NCBI GenBank assembly: GCA_963785765.1
Contig: CAWAWM010000008.1
Coordinates: 806,001-870,000 of the forward strand
Source: DATBGO01 sp963785765
GTDB taxonomy: Bacteria; Actinomycetota; Actinomycetes; Streptosporangiales; Streptosporangiaceae
Reading direction: 5' to 3'
DNA length: 64,000 nt
Shown: in pieces, positions 17,346 through 25,441 of the stretch
Numbering within the stretch: position 1 is the stretch's first letter
Layout: each line of letters starts with the position of its first letter
The notes under the pieces: model-generated
Database searches by the model: none
What the model saw: the letters and a program-made list of their open reading frames with translations, nothing else
Told to the model about the DNA's origin: nothing
Translations under genes and position numbers: made by a program

Positions 17346-17705
17346 CTATACATCCTCGGGCAGCGACAGGCCGAGGGCCACCATGAGTTCGGGGGCGGCC
17401 GCCACCGTCTTCGGGCCGCCGACTTGCGGCGAGATGGCGCGGAGCACGCCGATGAGGTCCTCGGGCGTGGCGCCCGCATCCAGCGCGTTGCCCACCTGCC
17501 AGAGGTACGAGGCTGGCGGAGCGTCGAGTGCGATCAGGGCAGCGATCTTGACGAGGGCGAAGCTGCGCGGATCCAGGCCGCTCTGGCGCTGCAGTTCGGC
17601 CCGCATCTCCAGGCCCTCGCCCAGCAGATCCGGATCGCCGAGAGCCAGCGCGGCCAGCGCGGCACTCGTGGCATCGTCGATATCGGGCCTGGCTGGCACG
17701 GTCAT
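17346..17705 (-). CDS. Carboxymuconolactone-decarboxylase/AhpD-like protein without the CxxC pair
   Basis: 119 residues, all-helical CMD fold (SFALVKIAALIALDAPPASYLWQVGNALDAGATPEDLIGVL). AhpD-type members use a Cys-x-x-Cys motif in the helix that here reads APPASYLW, and the protein has no cysteine at all, so peroxidase-type redox chemistry is excluded. Closer to decarboxylase-like or non-enzymatic members. Two regulon boxes lie upstream; SHOCT gene follows. Confidence 0.82.
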   Translation of the reverse strand: MTVPARPDIDDATSAALAALALGDPDLLGEGLEMRAELQRQSGLDPRSFALVKIAALIALDAPPASYLWQVGNALDAGATPEDLIGVLRAISPQVGGPKTVAAAPELMVALGLSLPEDV

Positions 17706-17792
17706 GATCAGTATCCTTTCGGTCGCTGCAGCAGCGGGGGTGCCGAAGGCACGTCCTCGTTAGCAACGATCGCGGCTGGACGGGTGCGCTGC

Positions 17793-17811
17793 TTCACCCG
17801 CTGCGGATGGG
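17793..17811. promoter_or_regulatory. Regulon box copy 9, upstream of the CMD-like gene
   Basis: TTCACCCGCTGCGGATGGG, 88 nt before the CMD-like start. The last arm base pair is imperfect. Confidence 0.6.
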
Positions 17812-17861
17812 TGTCAGGACGCGACGGCGGCCCGCGCGCCGCAAGCCCCGCGGGCCGCGGG

Positions 17862-17880
17862 ATCATCCCTGCCGGGTGAT
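17862..17880. promoter_or_regulatory. Regulon box copy 10, overlapping the end of the RDD gene
   Basis: ATCATCCCTGCCGGGTGAT, strong palindrome that overlaps the RDD stop codon. It forms a tandem with the box at 17793 (centres 69 bp apart) before the CMD-SHOCT unit. Confidence 0.65.
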
Positions 17881-18468
17881 ACCGCCGCCGGTACTGTCGG
17901 CGTGGTCGGTCCCCTCGTCGCCATCGTGGCCCTCGCGGCCGGCCTGGGGCGGTGGGCCACCAGTGGCTTCGGCCTCGCGGGCCAGGAACCTGAGCCGGGC
18001 GGCTCGCGCATCCCAGGCATAGACGACGGCGGTGCCGGCCAGCAGGTCGTGCAGGGCGCGATGCTCGCGCTGTACCAGGATGCCGAGGAAGCCCAGGCCG
18101 AAGAAGAGGAAGCTGAGCGGGAACACCACCGCGCGCAGCACGCCGCGCCACGGGCCGAGGGCGCCGCCATCGGCCTGGACGACGCGCACGCCGAGCACCG
18201 CCATGCCGAAGGTCCGGCCGCTGGCCGCCCACGAGTAGGCGAAATAGAAGAACTCCCAGGCGCCGAGAATGATGGCGACGACGATGTTGGTCCGGTTCCA
18301 GCTGACCGGATGGCCGGTCACGACCTGAGCCGCCAGCGACGTGACCGCGAGGCCGAGGGCGAAAAGGCCCGCGCTGACCAGGACGTCGAGGATGAACGCC
18401 AGCAGCCGCGATACTGATCCCGCGTAATGCCCCTGCGCGCTCACCCAGCCAGCGGCCCGGGTGCTCAT
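17863..18468 (-). CDS. RDD-family membrane protein
   Basis: 201 residues with the RDD hallmarks: first helix RLLAFILDVLVSAGLFALGL, a middle WEFFYFAYSWAASGRTFGMAVLGVRVV and a third helix region, then a hydrophilic tail of about 45 residues. RDD proteins are linked to osmotic or ion stress in some bacteria; the function is not settled. ATG at 18468 overlaps the stop of the upstream repeat protein by 4 nt, so translation is coupled. Confidence 0.9.
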   Translation of the reverse strand: MSTRAAGWVSAQGHYAGSVSRLLAFILDVLVSAGLFALGLAVTSLAAQVVTGHPVSWNRTNIVVAIILGAWEFFYFAYSWAASGRTFGMAVLGVRVVQADGGALGPWRGVLRAVVFPLSFLFFGLGFLGILVQREHRALHDLLAGTAVVYAWDARAARLRFLAREAEATGGPPPQAGREGHDGDEGTDHADSTGGGITRQG

Positions 18469-19055
18469 GACTGCACCTGGCCGTTCAGCAGGGCGGCCGG
18501 CCCCTCAGGTCCAGGACGCTTACGCCGCAGCAGGCGCCGTACCCACCGGTCGACGAACTGATCAAGCCCGACCGCCTGGCTGCGGGCCAGATCAAGCGCT
18601 TCGCTGGCCGCCCCGCCCGATGACCTCGCGATCACGGCGCCCAGATCTGTCTCCGCGACGAGCCCGTCCATGTCGATCCGCCGCACCAGGTCGTTCACAT
18701 CGATACGATCGAGCAGGGCGTCCAGATCGACTCGTCGCATCAGGCTGTCGACGTCCGCGCGATCGAGCAGCGCGTCGACGTCGACCCGGTCGAGCAGCGG
18801 ATCGAGGTCGACCCGGTCGAGGATCGCATTGACATCGACCCGGTCGAGCAGCGTGTTGACATCCACCCGGGCAACGACGTCGTTGACGTCGACTTGCTTG
18901 ACTACGGCGTTCAGGTCGATCAGCGCGATCAGCGCGTTGAGATCCACCGCCTGGACCAGCAGATCGACCACGCGCTCGGCGACCCGCTGGGCGAGCGACT
19001 CGGCCGGGTCGGTCATGCGTTTGCCTGCTGCGCGCAGCCGATCAAGCGGGTCCAC
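18465..19055 (-). CDS. Nonapeptide-repeat protein, 12 tandem [VI]D[VL][ND]xLLxR units
   Basis: 196 residues, soluble. About residues 39-146 consist of twelve consecutive 9-residue units such as VDVNTLLDR, VDVNAILDR, VDLDPLLDR and IDVNDLVRR. Asp at unit position 2 is invariant; hydrophobics at 1, 3, 6 and 7 and Arg at 9 recur. This periodicity suggests a short-turn solenoid or an amphipathic ladder of acidic and basic rows. A Ser/Gly break and a basic C-terminal helix (WVRRLLRRKRP) follow. GTG at 19055; ATG at 19016 is an alternative; neither has a clear ribosome site. It overlaps the RDD gene by 4 nt. A regulon box is 33 nt upstream. No enzymatic motif seen. Confidence 0.82.
   Translation of the reverse strand: MDPLDRLRAAGKRMTDPAESLAQRVAERVVDLLVQAVDLNALIALIDLNAVVKQVDVNDVVARVDVNTLLDRVDVNAILDRVDLDPLLDRVDVDALLDRADVDSLMRRVDLDALLDRIDVNDLVRRIDMDGLVAETDLGAVIARSSGGAASEALDLARSQAVGLDQFVDRWVRRLLRRKRPGPEGPAALLNGQVQS
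18619..18945 (-). repeat. 27-bp coding repeats of the nonapeptide protein
   Basis: About twelve imperfect 27-bp units (for example variants of GTCGACCCGGTCGAGCAG plus 9 nt). The protein consensus is kept while DNA drifts, apart from a central block of closely similar copies near 18760-18870 that suggests recent unit duplication. Confidence 0.8.
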
Positions 19056-19087
19056 TGCACCAGTATGGACGCGGCAGCATGGCGGGA

Positions 19088-19106
19088 ATCATCCGCCGCG
19101 GGTGAC
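19088..19106. promoter_or_regulatory. Regulon box copy 11, upstream of the repeat protein / RDD unit
   Basis: ATCATCCGCCGCGGGTGAC, strong match, 33 nt before the GTG start (72 nt before the alternative ATG). Confidence 0.7.
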
Positions 19107-19157
19107 GCGAGCCCGCGGCTAGCGCGCGATCGGCGGCCCCGCCGTCGCTCGCGGCGG

Positions 19158-19820
19158 TCAGGAGCCGACGGCCAGCCCGTAGATGCCGTCGAAGACCATG
19201 ATCCCGCCGGCCACCACCAGTACCCCGGCGAGTACCGTCCTGCCGTTCGCTCGCAGCCACAGGTTAAAAGCCGTAAGACGACGCTCGGTCGCCTTGGGGG
19301 CCATGAGGTGGAGCGTGATCGGCAGCCAGACCAGCAGCACATTGATCACCACGACGAGGATCACGGCCAGCGCGGTTTGCTCTGGGTCGGCTTGTGACGT
19401 GGCGATCACCTGCAGCGCTGCGATGAACGTGACACCCGGGGCGAACACCAGCAGGCCCACGAGGAATGCGCTCAGCGGGGCCGGATCGCCGACCATCCTG
19501 GACACGAGCCCGTGCCCTTGCGCGGGATCGCGCGGCTTGGATTTGCGGGCCGCGAGGAAGACGCCCGCCGCGAGCAGCACGATGCCCAGACCGAGCCGAA
19601 GGCCATCCCGGGGTGCGTGCTGCCGCGGATGGTTAAGACCAGCGCTGCGCAGCGCCAGCAGCACCACGACGCCCATGACGAGGCTCATGACGACCGCGCC
19701 AGCTAGGTAGAACGTGCTGGTCAGCCCCGGTCGTGCGGACCCTAGGTAGACGGCAGCGATGAGGAGCGCCGTCGGGGACAGCGCCGACAGTAACGCCAGC
19801 CCGACTGCTTGCGCGATCAC
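19158..19820 (-). CDS. SfLAP/GAP-family integral membrane protein (copy 2)
   Basis: 220 residues, about six helices. Start SALSPTALLIAAVYLGSARPG and end LANGRTVLAGVLVVAGGIMVFDGIYGL-type segments match the same family as 3800-4444, though the two copies are well diverged. Begins 63 nt after the stop of the DUF-type membrane gene at 19884-21356 and is probably in its operon. A sulfolipid or peptidolipid transport role is known only for mycobacterial relatives. Confidence 0.75.
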   Translation of the reverse strand: MIAQAVGLALLSALSPTALLIAAVYLGSARPGLTSTFYLAGAVVMSLVMGVVVLLALRSAGLNHPRQHAPRDGLRLGLGIVLLAAGVFLAARKSKPRDPAQGHGLVSRMVGDPAPLSAFLVGLLVFAPGVTFIAALQVIATSQADPEQTALAVILVVVINVLLVWLPITLHLMAPKATERRLTAFNLWLRANGRTVLAGVLVVAGGIMVFDGIYGLAVGS

Positions 19821-19883
19821 CAGGTTCCGCCTACCGGCGCGGACACCGCGGCCGCGGTCGCAGCAGGTCCGACGTGGCCACGA

Positions 19884-21356
19884 TCACGGGTGGCCTGCGG
19901 TCACCGGCTGCGCGGGCGGTCTGCCGATCAGTTCGATCAGCCCGAGCACCACCAGCAGCAGTACGGCGATCAGGATGACGACGGCGGCGGTGGGACGGCC
20001 CCAGAACACGAATATCAGCGCGGCGAGGGCCACCGCGGTCACGCGGAGGGCCTTGCGGTGCGTGTAGGTCCACTCGCCTACCGGGCCGGTGCTCACCCCG
20101 GCCCGCTGGCCGCGCTGCCTGATCCAGTCAAATCCCGATCGGAACGCCGAGCGGGTCTGGACCGCGGTGGTCGACGGCCCGGAGAAAAATGCGCCCACGG
20201 CGACGACGAGCCCGACCACCAGCAGAGTGCGGAGCGCTTCCTTGATGAACCGGACCAGCGTGTCGAACAGCGCGGCTGCCGCGTCACTGGGCAGCACAGC
20301 GGGCGGCACGCTGTTCAGGTAGATGGTCCGGAACAAAGCCAGGCCGAGGCCGAGGACGGCCATTGACGCGGCGAAGCCAAGCCCGGCTCCGATCAGGGCC
20401 CGCCGGTGGCCCCGGGCGATGTACACTCCCAGGCCGATCAGCACGAGCGCCAGGAACGGCAATACCCACTTGAGCGTGTTGATCAGCCGGTACAGTCCCT
20501 GCGCCTTGGTCAGGTCACGGGCCGAGAACAGCGCCAGCGTGGGGTGGATCGGCGGGAGGCTGTTCACCAGCGTGAACCCGCGTGCGACCAAGTCCTGCTT
20601 GACGATATTGATGAACGGGCCGAGGTCGATGACGACCTGCCCGTTGCTGACGCTGATCGACCCGCCGCCCTGCCCGGACAGCGCCTTCACCATCTCCGCA
20701 TGGGCCACGGTGTTGACCTGGATCCAGGCGTTGGCGAACCGCGGGCTCGTAATGATCTTGTGAACCTGGCCGTGGATGAACCCGGCGACCGCGCTGGCGA
20801 TCGACGGGCCAAATGACTTGAGCAGCGCGCCGACGCGGGGCAGGCCCTTGCTCGTGAGCAGGGCGGCGGCCTGATTCGTGTACGCCGCCACGTTGATGTG
20901 ACTGGTGATCTGGAAGGTGAGCTTGTCGGTCAGGGCGTTCTGGATCGTCGGATTGTGGATGAGCGGCTCGATGTTGGCCACGTAGCGGTCGGTGTTGGAG
21001 ACCTGGTTGGCGCCCCACACGCCCAACACTGACACGGGGGCCAGGATGCAGCCGATCACGATGAGCACGATGGCGACGGGGGTCCGCCAGCTCAGCCGCC
21101 GCCGGCGCCCCGTGCCAGTCGCCTGGCTGCGGAGCTGCTCGGTCTCGGCGCGCAGCCGCTCGACCTCGGCCGCCTCGGCGGCATTCTGGGCGCGGAGGCG
21201 CTCTAGCTCAGCGCGCTCATCCTGGCTGAGCTCCGGCTCCTCGGCAGCCGGGCCGGGCTCACCGCCGGGTTCCGGCTGCTCGGCCGCCGTCCCCGGGTCA
21301 CCGCCGGGTTCCGGCTGCTCGGCCGCTGTCCCTGGCTCATCGCCGATGTCAGACAA
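19884..21356 (-). CDS. Large integral membrane protein with N-terminal coiled coil
   Basis: 490 residues. The N-terminus has three imperfect repeats of EQPEPGGDPGTAA, then a coiled coil (about 42-82) rich in Leu/Glu/Arg. A first helix (about 92-115) is followed by a roughly 170-residue extracytoplasmic region (NTDRYVANIEPLIHNPTIQNALTD onward), then four helices, a loop and two final helices. The layout matches an uncharacterised actinobacterial membrane family. ATG at 21356. Regulon box 115 nt upstream; SfLAP copy 2 follows. Role unknown. Confidence 0.83.
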   Translation of the reverse strand: MSDIGDEPGTAAEQPEPGGDPGTAAEQPEPGGEPGPAAEEPELSQDERAELERLRAQNAAEAAEVERLRAETEQLRSQATGTGRRRRLSWRTPVAIVLIVIGCILAPVSVLGVWGANQVSNTDRYVANIEPLIHNPTIQNALTDKLTFQITSHINVAAYTNQAAALLTSKGLPRVGALLKSFGPSIASAVAGFIHGQVHKIITSPRFANAWIQVNTVAHAEMVKALSGQGGGSISVSNGQVVIDLGPFINIVKQDLVARGFTLVNSLPPIHPTLALFSARDLTKAQGLYRLINTLKWVLPFLALVLIGLGVYIARGHRRALIGAGLGFAASMAVLGLGLALFRTIYLNSVPPAVLPSDAAAALFDTLVRFIKEALRTLLVVGLVVAVGAFFSGPSTTAVQTRSAFRSGFDWIRQRGQRAGVSTGPVGEWTYTHRKALRVTAVALAALIFVFWGRPTAAVVILIAVLLLVVLGLIELIGRPPAQPVTAGHP

Positions 21357-21470
21357 GGTCGCCTCCGCCGAGCAAGAAGTACCGGCAGCGGCCCAGGCGC
21401 CGCGACCGGCATGTCACCGATTTCCCTGATGGTTCGTCTCTTTACCGTGTCTGACTCGGTATAAAGGTGC

Positions 21471-21489
21471 CTCACCCGGCACGGATGAA
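21471..21489. promoter_or_regulatory. Regulon box copy 12, upstream of 19884-21356 unit
   Basis: CTCACCCGGCACGGATGAA followed by TACCGGC. It lies 115 nt before the start codon; CTTTATACC on the minus strand just downstream could be the -10 region. Confidence 0.7.
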
Positions 21490-21523
21490 TACCGGCTGGT
21501 TCGTGGCGGGATTCGGGCAGGCC

Positions 21524-22726
21524 TCAGCCCGCGGCGCCGGGCTGTGACTGGAGGGTGGCGCGCAGCGCCATGATCCGATCATCGGCGGCCAGGAACGAGG
21601 CGCGGTTCAGGGTGCCGTGCAGGTAGCCGCTCGCCAGCGCGGTGAGCGCGCGCTCGCCCTCGGACACCTCGCGCTGCGAGCAGAGCAGCAGGTCCATCCC
21701 GGCCCGGGCGGCCAGCATGGCGCGATTCGCGATCGGGCCGAACCGGCGCAGGGCGCCGGCCTCCAGCGCGTCGGTCACGGTCACGCCGGTGAAGCCAAGC
21801 CGCTGACGGAGCTCGCCCACCGCGATGGTGCTGGACATCCCGGCCGGAAAATTGGGATCCAGCGCCGGATAGACCGCCCAGGACAGCATCACGAGTTTCA
21901 CGTGCGCCGCGATGGCGGATCGGTACGGCAGCTCATCTACGCCGCGGATGGTCGCCGCCGGCAGCGGCAAGGTCACCGGTTGCAGGTCGGTGTCTTGCGG
22001 CAGTGCGGCAGCGCCGAGGCCGGGGAAGTGCTTCACGGTGGCCGCCACTCCGCCGCGCTGCTCGGCGCTGACATAGTCCGCGCCGAGCTTCGCGACCGTG
22101 ACCGGGTTGCTGCTGAACGAGCGGCCGAGGTGACTGATGAAGTTGCCTGGCTGCCGGTACACATCCAGGACCGGCGCGAGGTTGACGTTCAGGCCGTTGC
22201 TGCGCAGGGTCATGGCCGCGCCGCTACCCGCCTGGGTCGCCGCGCTGGCCGGATCGGCGGACTCGCCGATCTGCTGGGCCGACTGCTCCGGCGGCCCTGG
22301 CAGCCGGCGCACCAGGCCGCCTTCCTGATCGGTCATGAGCAGCAGCGGCAGGCGCACCGGGTCCTGTTTGCTCGCGGCCGCCTGGTCAAGCTCACGGACG
22401 GCGGCCGCCAGCTGGCCCGGGCCGCCGACGTTGTCGGTGAAGAAGATGACGCCGGCCGCCTCGCCACGGGAGATGAGGCTGAGCAGCCGGGCCGGCGGCG
22501 TGACGCCGGTATAGCTGTAGATCACCCGCTGCCCGGCCAGCTGAGCCGGGCTCAGCTTGGTCGGTGTGGTCCGCACCGCGGGCGGGCTGGCGGTCGCATG
22601 CGGCTGGGTACTGCAGCCCGCGGCCAGCAACACCGCGGCCGCGGCCCACTGGCTCGCGCGCCCGCAGCGCCGGCCCGCGCGCCCGCGGCGCTGCCGGCCG
22701 TGCGCGGCCTTAGGCTGACCGATCAC
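21524..22726 (-). CDS. Glycoside hydrolase family 3 N-terminal-domain lipoprotein (NagZ-like)
   Basis: 400 residues. A basic N-terminus, hydrophobic segment and lipobox LAAGC precede a TIM-barrel domain of GH3 beta-N-acetylhexosaminidase type: LPLLLMTDQEGGLVRRLPG, NLAPVLDV, KHFPGLG and TDALEAGAL with the expected nucleophile Asp. The NagZ acid/base motif D-[ST]-H after KHFPG reads D-T-D here, so the usual His is absent; this is seen in secreted actinobacterial relatives and makes catalytic mechanism uncertain. GTG at 22726 gives a proper lipoprotein signal; a longer frame upstream reads through low-quality sequence. Likely acts on envelope or external amino sugars. Confidence 0.82.
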   Translation of the reverse strand: MIGQPKAAHGRQRRGRAGRRCGRASQWAAAAVLLAAGCSTQPHATASPPAVRTTPTKLSPAQLAGQRVIYSYTGVTPPARLLSLISRGEAAGVIFFTDNVGGPGQLAAAVRELDQAAASKQDPVRLPLLLMTDQEGGLVRRLPGPPEQSAQQIGESADPASAATQAGSGAAMTLRSNGLNVNLAPVLDVYRQPGNFISHLGRSFSSNPVTVAKLGADYVSAEQRGGVAATVKHFPGLGAAALPQDTDLQPVTLPLPAATIRGVDELPYRSAIAAHVKLVMLSWAVYPALDPNFPAGMSSTIAVGELRQRLGFTGVTVTDALEAGALRRFGPIANRAMLAARAGMDLLLCSQREVSEGERALTALASGYLHGTLNRASFLAADDRIMALRATLQSQPGAAG

Positions 22727-22939
22727 AAAGAAATCCGGGGGGGCCGGTGCATGAGCTGTCCCGCAGTGGTGGCGTGGACCCGGCGGCTGACCAGAAATGC
22801 GGTGCCATCGCGCCAGGATCCGCCAATGGTACTCAACCGGACTATCGGTGCTTTGCGGAACAGCGGAGCGGCTAAGACCGGACGTAGGAACCTCGGCCGC
22901 GGCCTGGCCGGCCAACCCGGCCGCGGTCAGGCGCACCGC

Positions 22940-22972
22940 GGCCCGGTCCCGTCACCGTGACGGGACCGGGCC
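22940..22972 (-). terminator. Perfect 16-bp-arm hairpin after the MarR-MFS operon
   Basis: GGCCCGGTCCCGTCAC and its exact complement separated by one base, 25 nt after the MFS stop on the minus strand. It also insulates the downstream GH3 gene. Confidence 0.8.
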
Positions 22973-22997
22973 GTGACACCCGTTAGTCGTCCTGGTT

Positions 22998-24596
22998 TTA
23001 TCCCGCCACCATCGGGTTCACGCCGGCCAGGTCCTCGCGGCGCACCCGGATCATCACAATGGTGACGATCAGAGCCAGCACCGCGATGGCCGACGAGAGC
23101 AGGAAGCCCTTGGAGAAGCCGACCGACAGGGCGTGCGCGTAGATCGCCTTCGGGATGGCGCCTGACGTTGCCGCGTGCACGGTGTGGCCGGACCTGGCGG
23201 CCGCCGCGGCCGCCACCGCGGCCTGGCTCCTGATGCTGTTGGCGACCGCGGTCCAGGCCACGGTGCCCAGCAGCGCCAGCCCGATCGAGCCGCCGACCTG
23301 CTGGCCGGTGTTGAGCAGGCTGGAAGCCAGGCCGGCGTCCTTGTCCTCGACCTTCGACAGCGCCACCAGGGTCACTGGCATGAACAGCATGCCCAGGCCG
23401 AACGCGGTGACGATGAGCGGGCCGAGCAGGCCGTTCACGTAGGTGCTGTGCTCGTTGATCCGCGATAGCCAGTACATCCCGCCGGCGCCGATGGCCGATC
23501 CGGCCAGCAGCAGCGGCCGGGCGCCGATCCGGGGGACCAGCTGGGCGCTGACGCCGGCCATCACCATGATGGTGGCCACCATCGGTAGGTAGGCGATCCC
23601 GGTCCGCAGCGCGCTGTATCCCCAGACGGTCTGCACGAAGACAGTCAGGAAGAAGAACATCCCGAACATCGCGGTGCCGATGCAGAGCATGATCAGATAG
23701 GCGCCTGACCTGTTGCGGTTCTTGAAGATCCGCAGCGGCATCAGCGCGTGCTTGCTCAGCGCCTCGATGGTCACGAACGAGGCCAGCAGCACGACCGCCG
23801 CGGTCAGTGAGATGATCACCTTGGTGTCACCCCAGTGCGAGACGCCGTTCGGGGTGGTGGCCGCGCTGGTCAGGCCGTATACCAGCGCAGCCAGTCCGAG
23901 GGTGCCGGTGATCGCGCCGGGCAGGTCGAACCGGCCGCGGTGGCGAGCCGATTCGCCGAGCACCCGCGGTGCGGCCAGCAGGACAGCGACCCCGATCGGC
24001 ACGTTGACGAAGAAGACCCACCGCCAGGACAGGTACGTGGTGAGCAGGCCGCCCAGGATCAGGCCGACCGCGGCGCCGGCGATGCTCATGGCGGCGTAGA
24101 CGCCCATCGCCCGGTTGCGCGGCGGGCCCTCCGGGAACGTGGTGGTGACCAGCGAGAGCGCGGTCGGTGCGACGATGGCGCCGCCGACGCCCTGGACGGC
24201 GCGGGCGGTCAGCAGCCAGGCCTGGGTGGTGGCGAAGCCGCCCAGCAGCGATGCCACCGAGAACAGGATGATCCCGGCGATGAAGACCTTGCGCCTGCCG
24301 AGCAGGTCGCCGGCCCGGCCGCCGAGCAGCAACAGCCCGCCGAAGGTCAGCGCGTAGGCATTGACCACCCACTCGAGCCCGGAACCCGAGAAGCCGAGCG
24401 CTCGCTGGATGTCGGGCAGCGCCACGTTCACGATCGTGGCGTCGAGCACGACCATGAGCTGCGCGGTCGCGATGACGACCAGGGCCAGCCCGAGATGGCG
24501 ATGGACGGGGCGTCCGGAGCCGTCAGGAAGGCCGTCGGCGACGGCGACCATGCCGGGCGCCGTGGCCCTCCCGCTTGCGGACGTGCTGGAAGACAT
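22998..24596 (-). CDS. MFS drug exporter, DHA2 (14-helix EmrB/QacA) type
   Basis: 532 residues, about 14 helices. Motif A (GGRAGDLLGRRKVF), the start QLMVVLDATIVNVALPDIQ, motif C region (GGAIVAPTALSLVTTTFPEG) and the DHA2 length all fit proton-coupled multidrug efflux. ATG at 24596 follows AAGGAG. It lies 172 nt downstream of a MarR regulator in the same direction, the classic repressor-pump pair, and ends at a strong hairpin. Substrate unknown. Confidence 0.93.
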   Translation of the reverse strand: MSSSTSASGRATAPGMVAVADGLPDGSGRPVHRHLGLALVVIATAQLMVVLDATIVNVALPDIQRALGFSGSGLEWVVNAYALTFGGLLLLGGRAGDLLGRRKVFIAGIILFSVASLLGGFATTQAWLLTARAVQGVGGAIVAPTALSLVTTTFPEGPPRNRAMGVYAAMSIAGAAVGLILGGLLTTYLSWRWVFFVNVPIGVAVLLAAPRVLGESARHRGRFDLPGAITGTLGLAALVYGLTSAATTPNGVSHWGDTKVIISLTAAVVLLASFVTIEALSKHALMPLRIFKNRNRSGAYLIMLCIGTAMFGMFFFLTVFVQTVWGYSALRTGIAYLPMVATIMVMAGVSAQLVPRIGARPLLLAGSAIGAGGMYWLSRINEHSTYVNGLLGPLIVTAFGLGMLFMPVTLVALSKVEDKDAGLASSLLNTGQQVGGSIGLALLGTVAWTAVANSIRSQAAVAAAAAARSGHTVHAATSGAIPKAIYAHALSVGFSKGFLLSSAIAVLALIVTIVMIRVRREDLAGVNPMVAG

Positions 24597-24768
24597 CTCA
24601 ATACTCCTTAGGTTGCCAGTCGGTCGGCGGTCAGCTGCCGACGCGGGCTTGCCAGGCGGCAGATGCCGCTGCCGCCCGCCGGAGGCCGCACGAAACCACC
24701 CACCGGACCCGCGGATCCGGAGTTTGCGGCCTTGAGGGTGTTCAGGAATGTGTCAGCGGGCGGTCAGC

Positions 24769-25269
24769 TCAGCCAGCGCCCGCCGGAGCGGTCACGACGT
24801 CAGCCACCTCCTCCGGGGGCGCCTCGGGGCTGGCGGCGCTGTCGTCTACGTTGATCATCTTGCGGATCAGCGCGAGCAGCTGCTCGCGCTCGGCCACGCT
24901 GAGGGTGCGGCTCCACGGCATCCGGGCGGCCAGGTCACGCTCGACCCGCTGCTGGAGGGTGACTCCGGCCTCGGTGAGGACCAGATTCTTGACCCGGCGG
25001 TCACCCGGATGGGCCTCGCGCCTGGCCAGTCCGCGCTTTTCCAGCATGTCCGCGACCACGGTGATGAAGGACGGGTCGCAGTGAATGCGCTGACCCAGTT
25101 CCTTCATGGCCATCGGGCAGTGGAGGGTGTGCAGGACCTTGATGAAGTAAGACGGGATGCCCAGATCCCGGGCGAGCTGCTCGCCACGGGAGATGATGCG
25201 CCCGATCAGCTCGCTGAGGCCATCGACGATCTGTTCGTCGAGTTCCTCGCTGGGCGACTTCGTGTCCAA
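24769..25269 (-). CDS. MarR-family transcriptional regulator
   Basis: 166 residues from the TTG at 25269 (GGAG six nt upstream). Winged-helix core is clear: MAMKELGQRIHCDPSFITVVADMLEKRGLARREAHPGDRRVKNLVLTEAG, with the DxRxxxLxLT wing. A longer reading to a TTG at 25356 would add 29 residues but that codon lies inside a palindromic operator, so the shorter start is preferred. Presumed to repress itself and the following MFS pump. Confidence 0.88.
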   Translation of the reverse strand: MDTKSPSEELDEQIVDGLSELIGRIISRGEQLARDLGIPSYFIKVLHTLHCPMAMKELGQRIHCDPSFITVVADMLEKRGLARREAHPGDRRVKNLVLTEAGVTLQQRVERDLAARMPWSRTLSVAEREQLLALIRKMINVDDSAASPEAPPEEVADVVTAPAGAG

Positions 25270-25343
25270 GCCTGACTCCGGTGTGCTGCGGTTTCCCCGT
25301 CTGGCCGCCCGGGTGCTGACGATGCTCCTGAGCGCCTCAACGG

Positions 25344-25385
25344 TTGAGTAGCTCAAGCATATGAACAGGAACTTGAGCTAGTCAA
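25344..25385. promoter_or_regulatory. Paired MarR-type operators
   Basis: TTGAGTAGCTCAA (25344-25356, perfect 5-bp arms, 3-nt spacer) and TTGAGCTAGTCAA (25373-25385), 29 bp apart, in the promoter of the MarR gene. Their symmetry and size suit a MarR dimer. Confidence 0.65.
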
Positions 25386-25441
25386 TCTTTTATCGGGTCA
25401 GCTTCCTGAACAGATCTGAAGCAGTAGCCGGTCAGGGCCCG

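Noticed and set aside
25269..25356. N-terminal extension of MarR from a TTG at 25356
   Set aside because: That codon lies within a palindromic operator and has no ribosome site; the shorter start is better supported.
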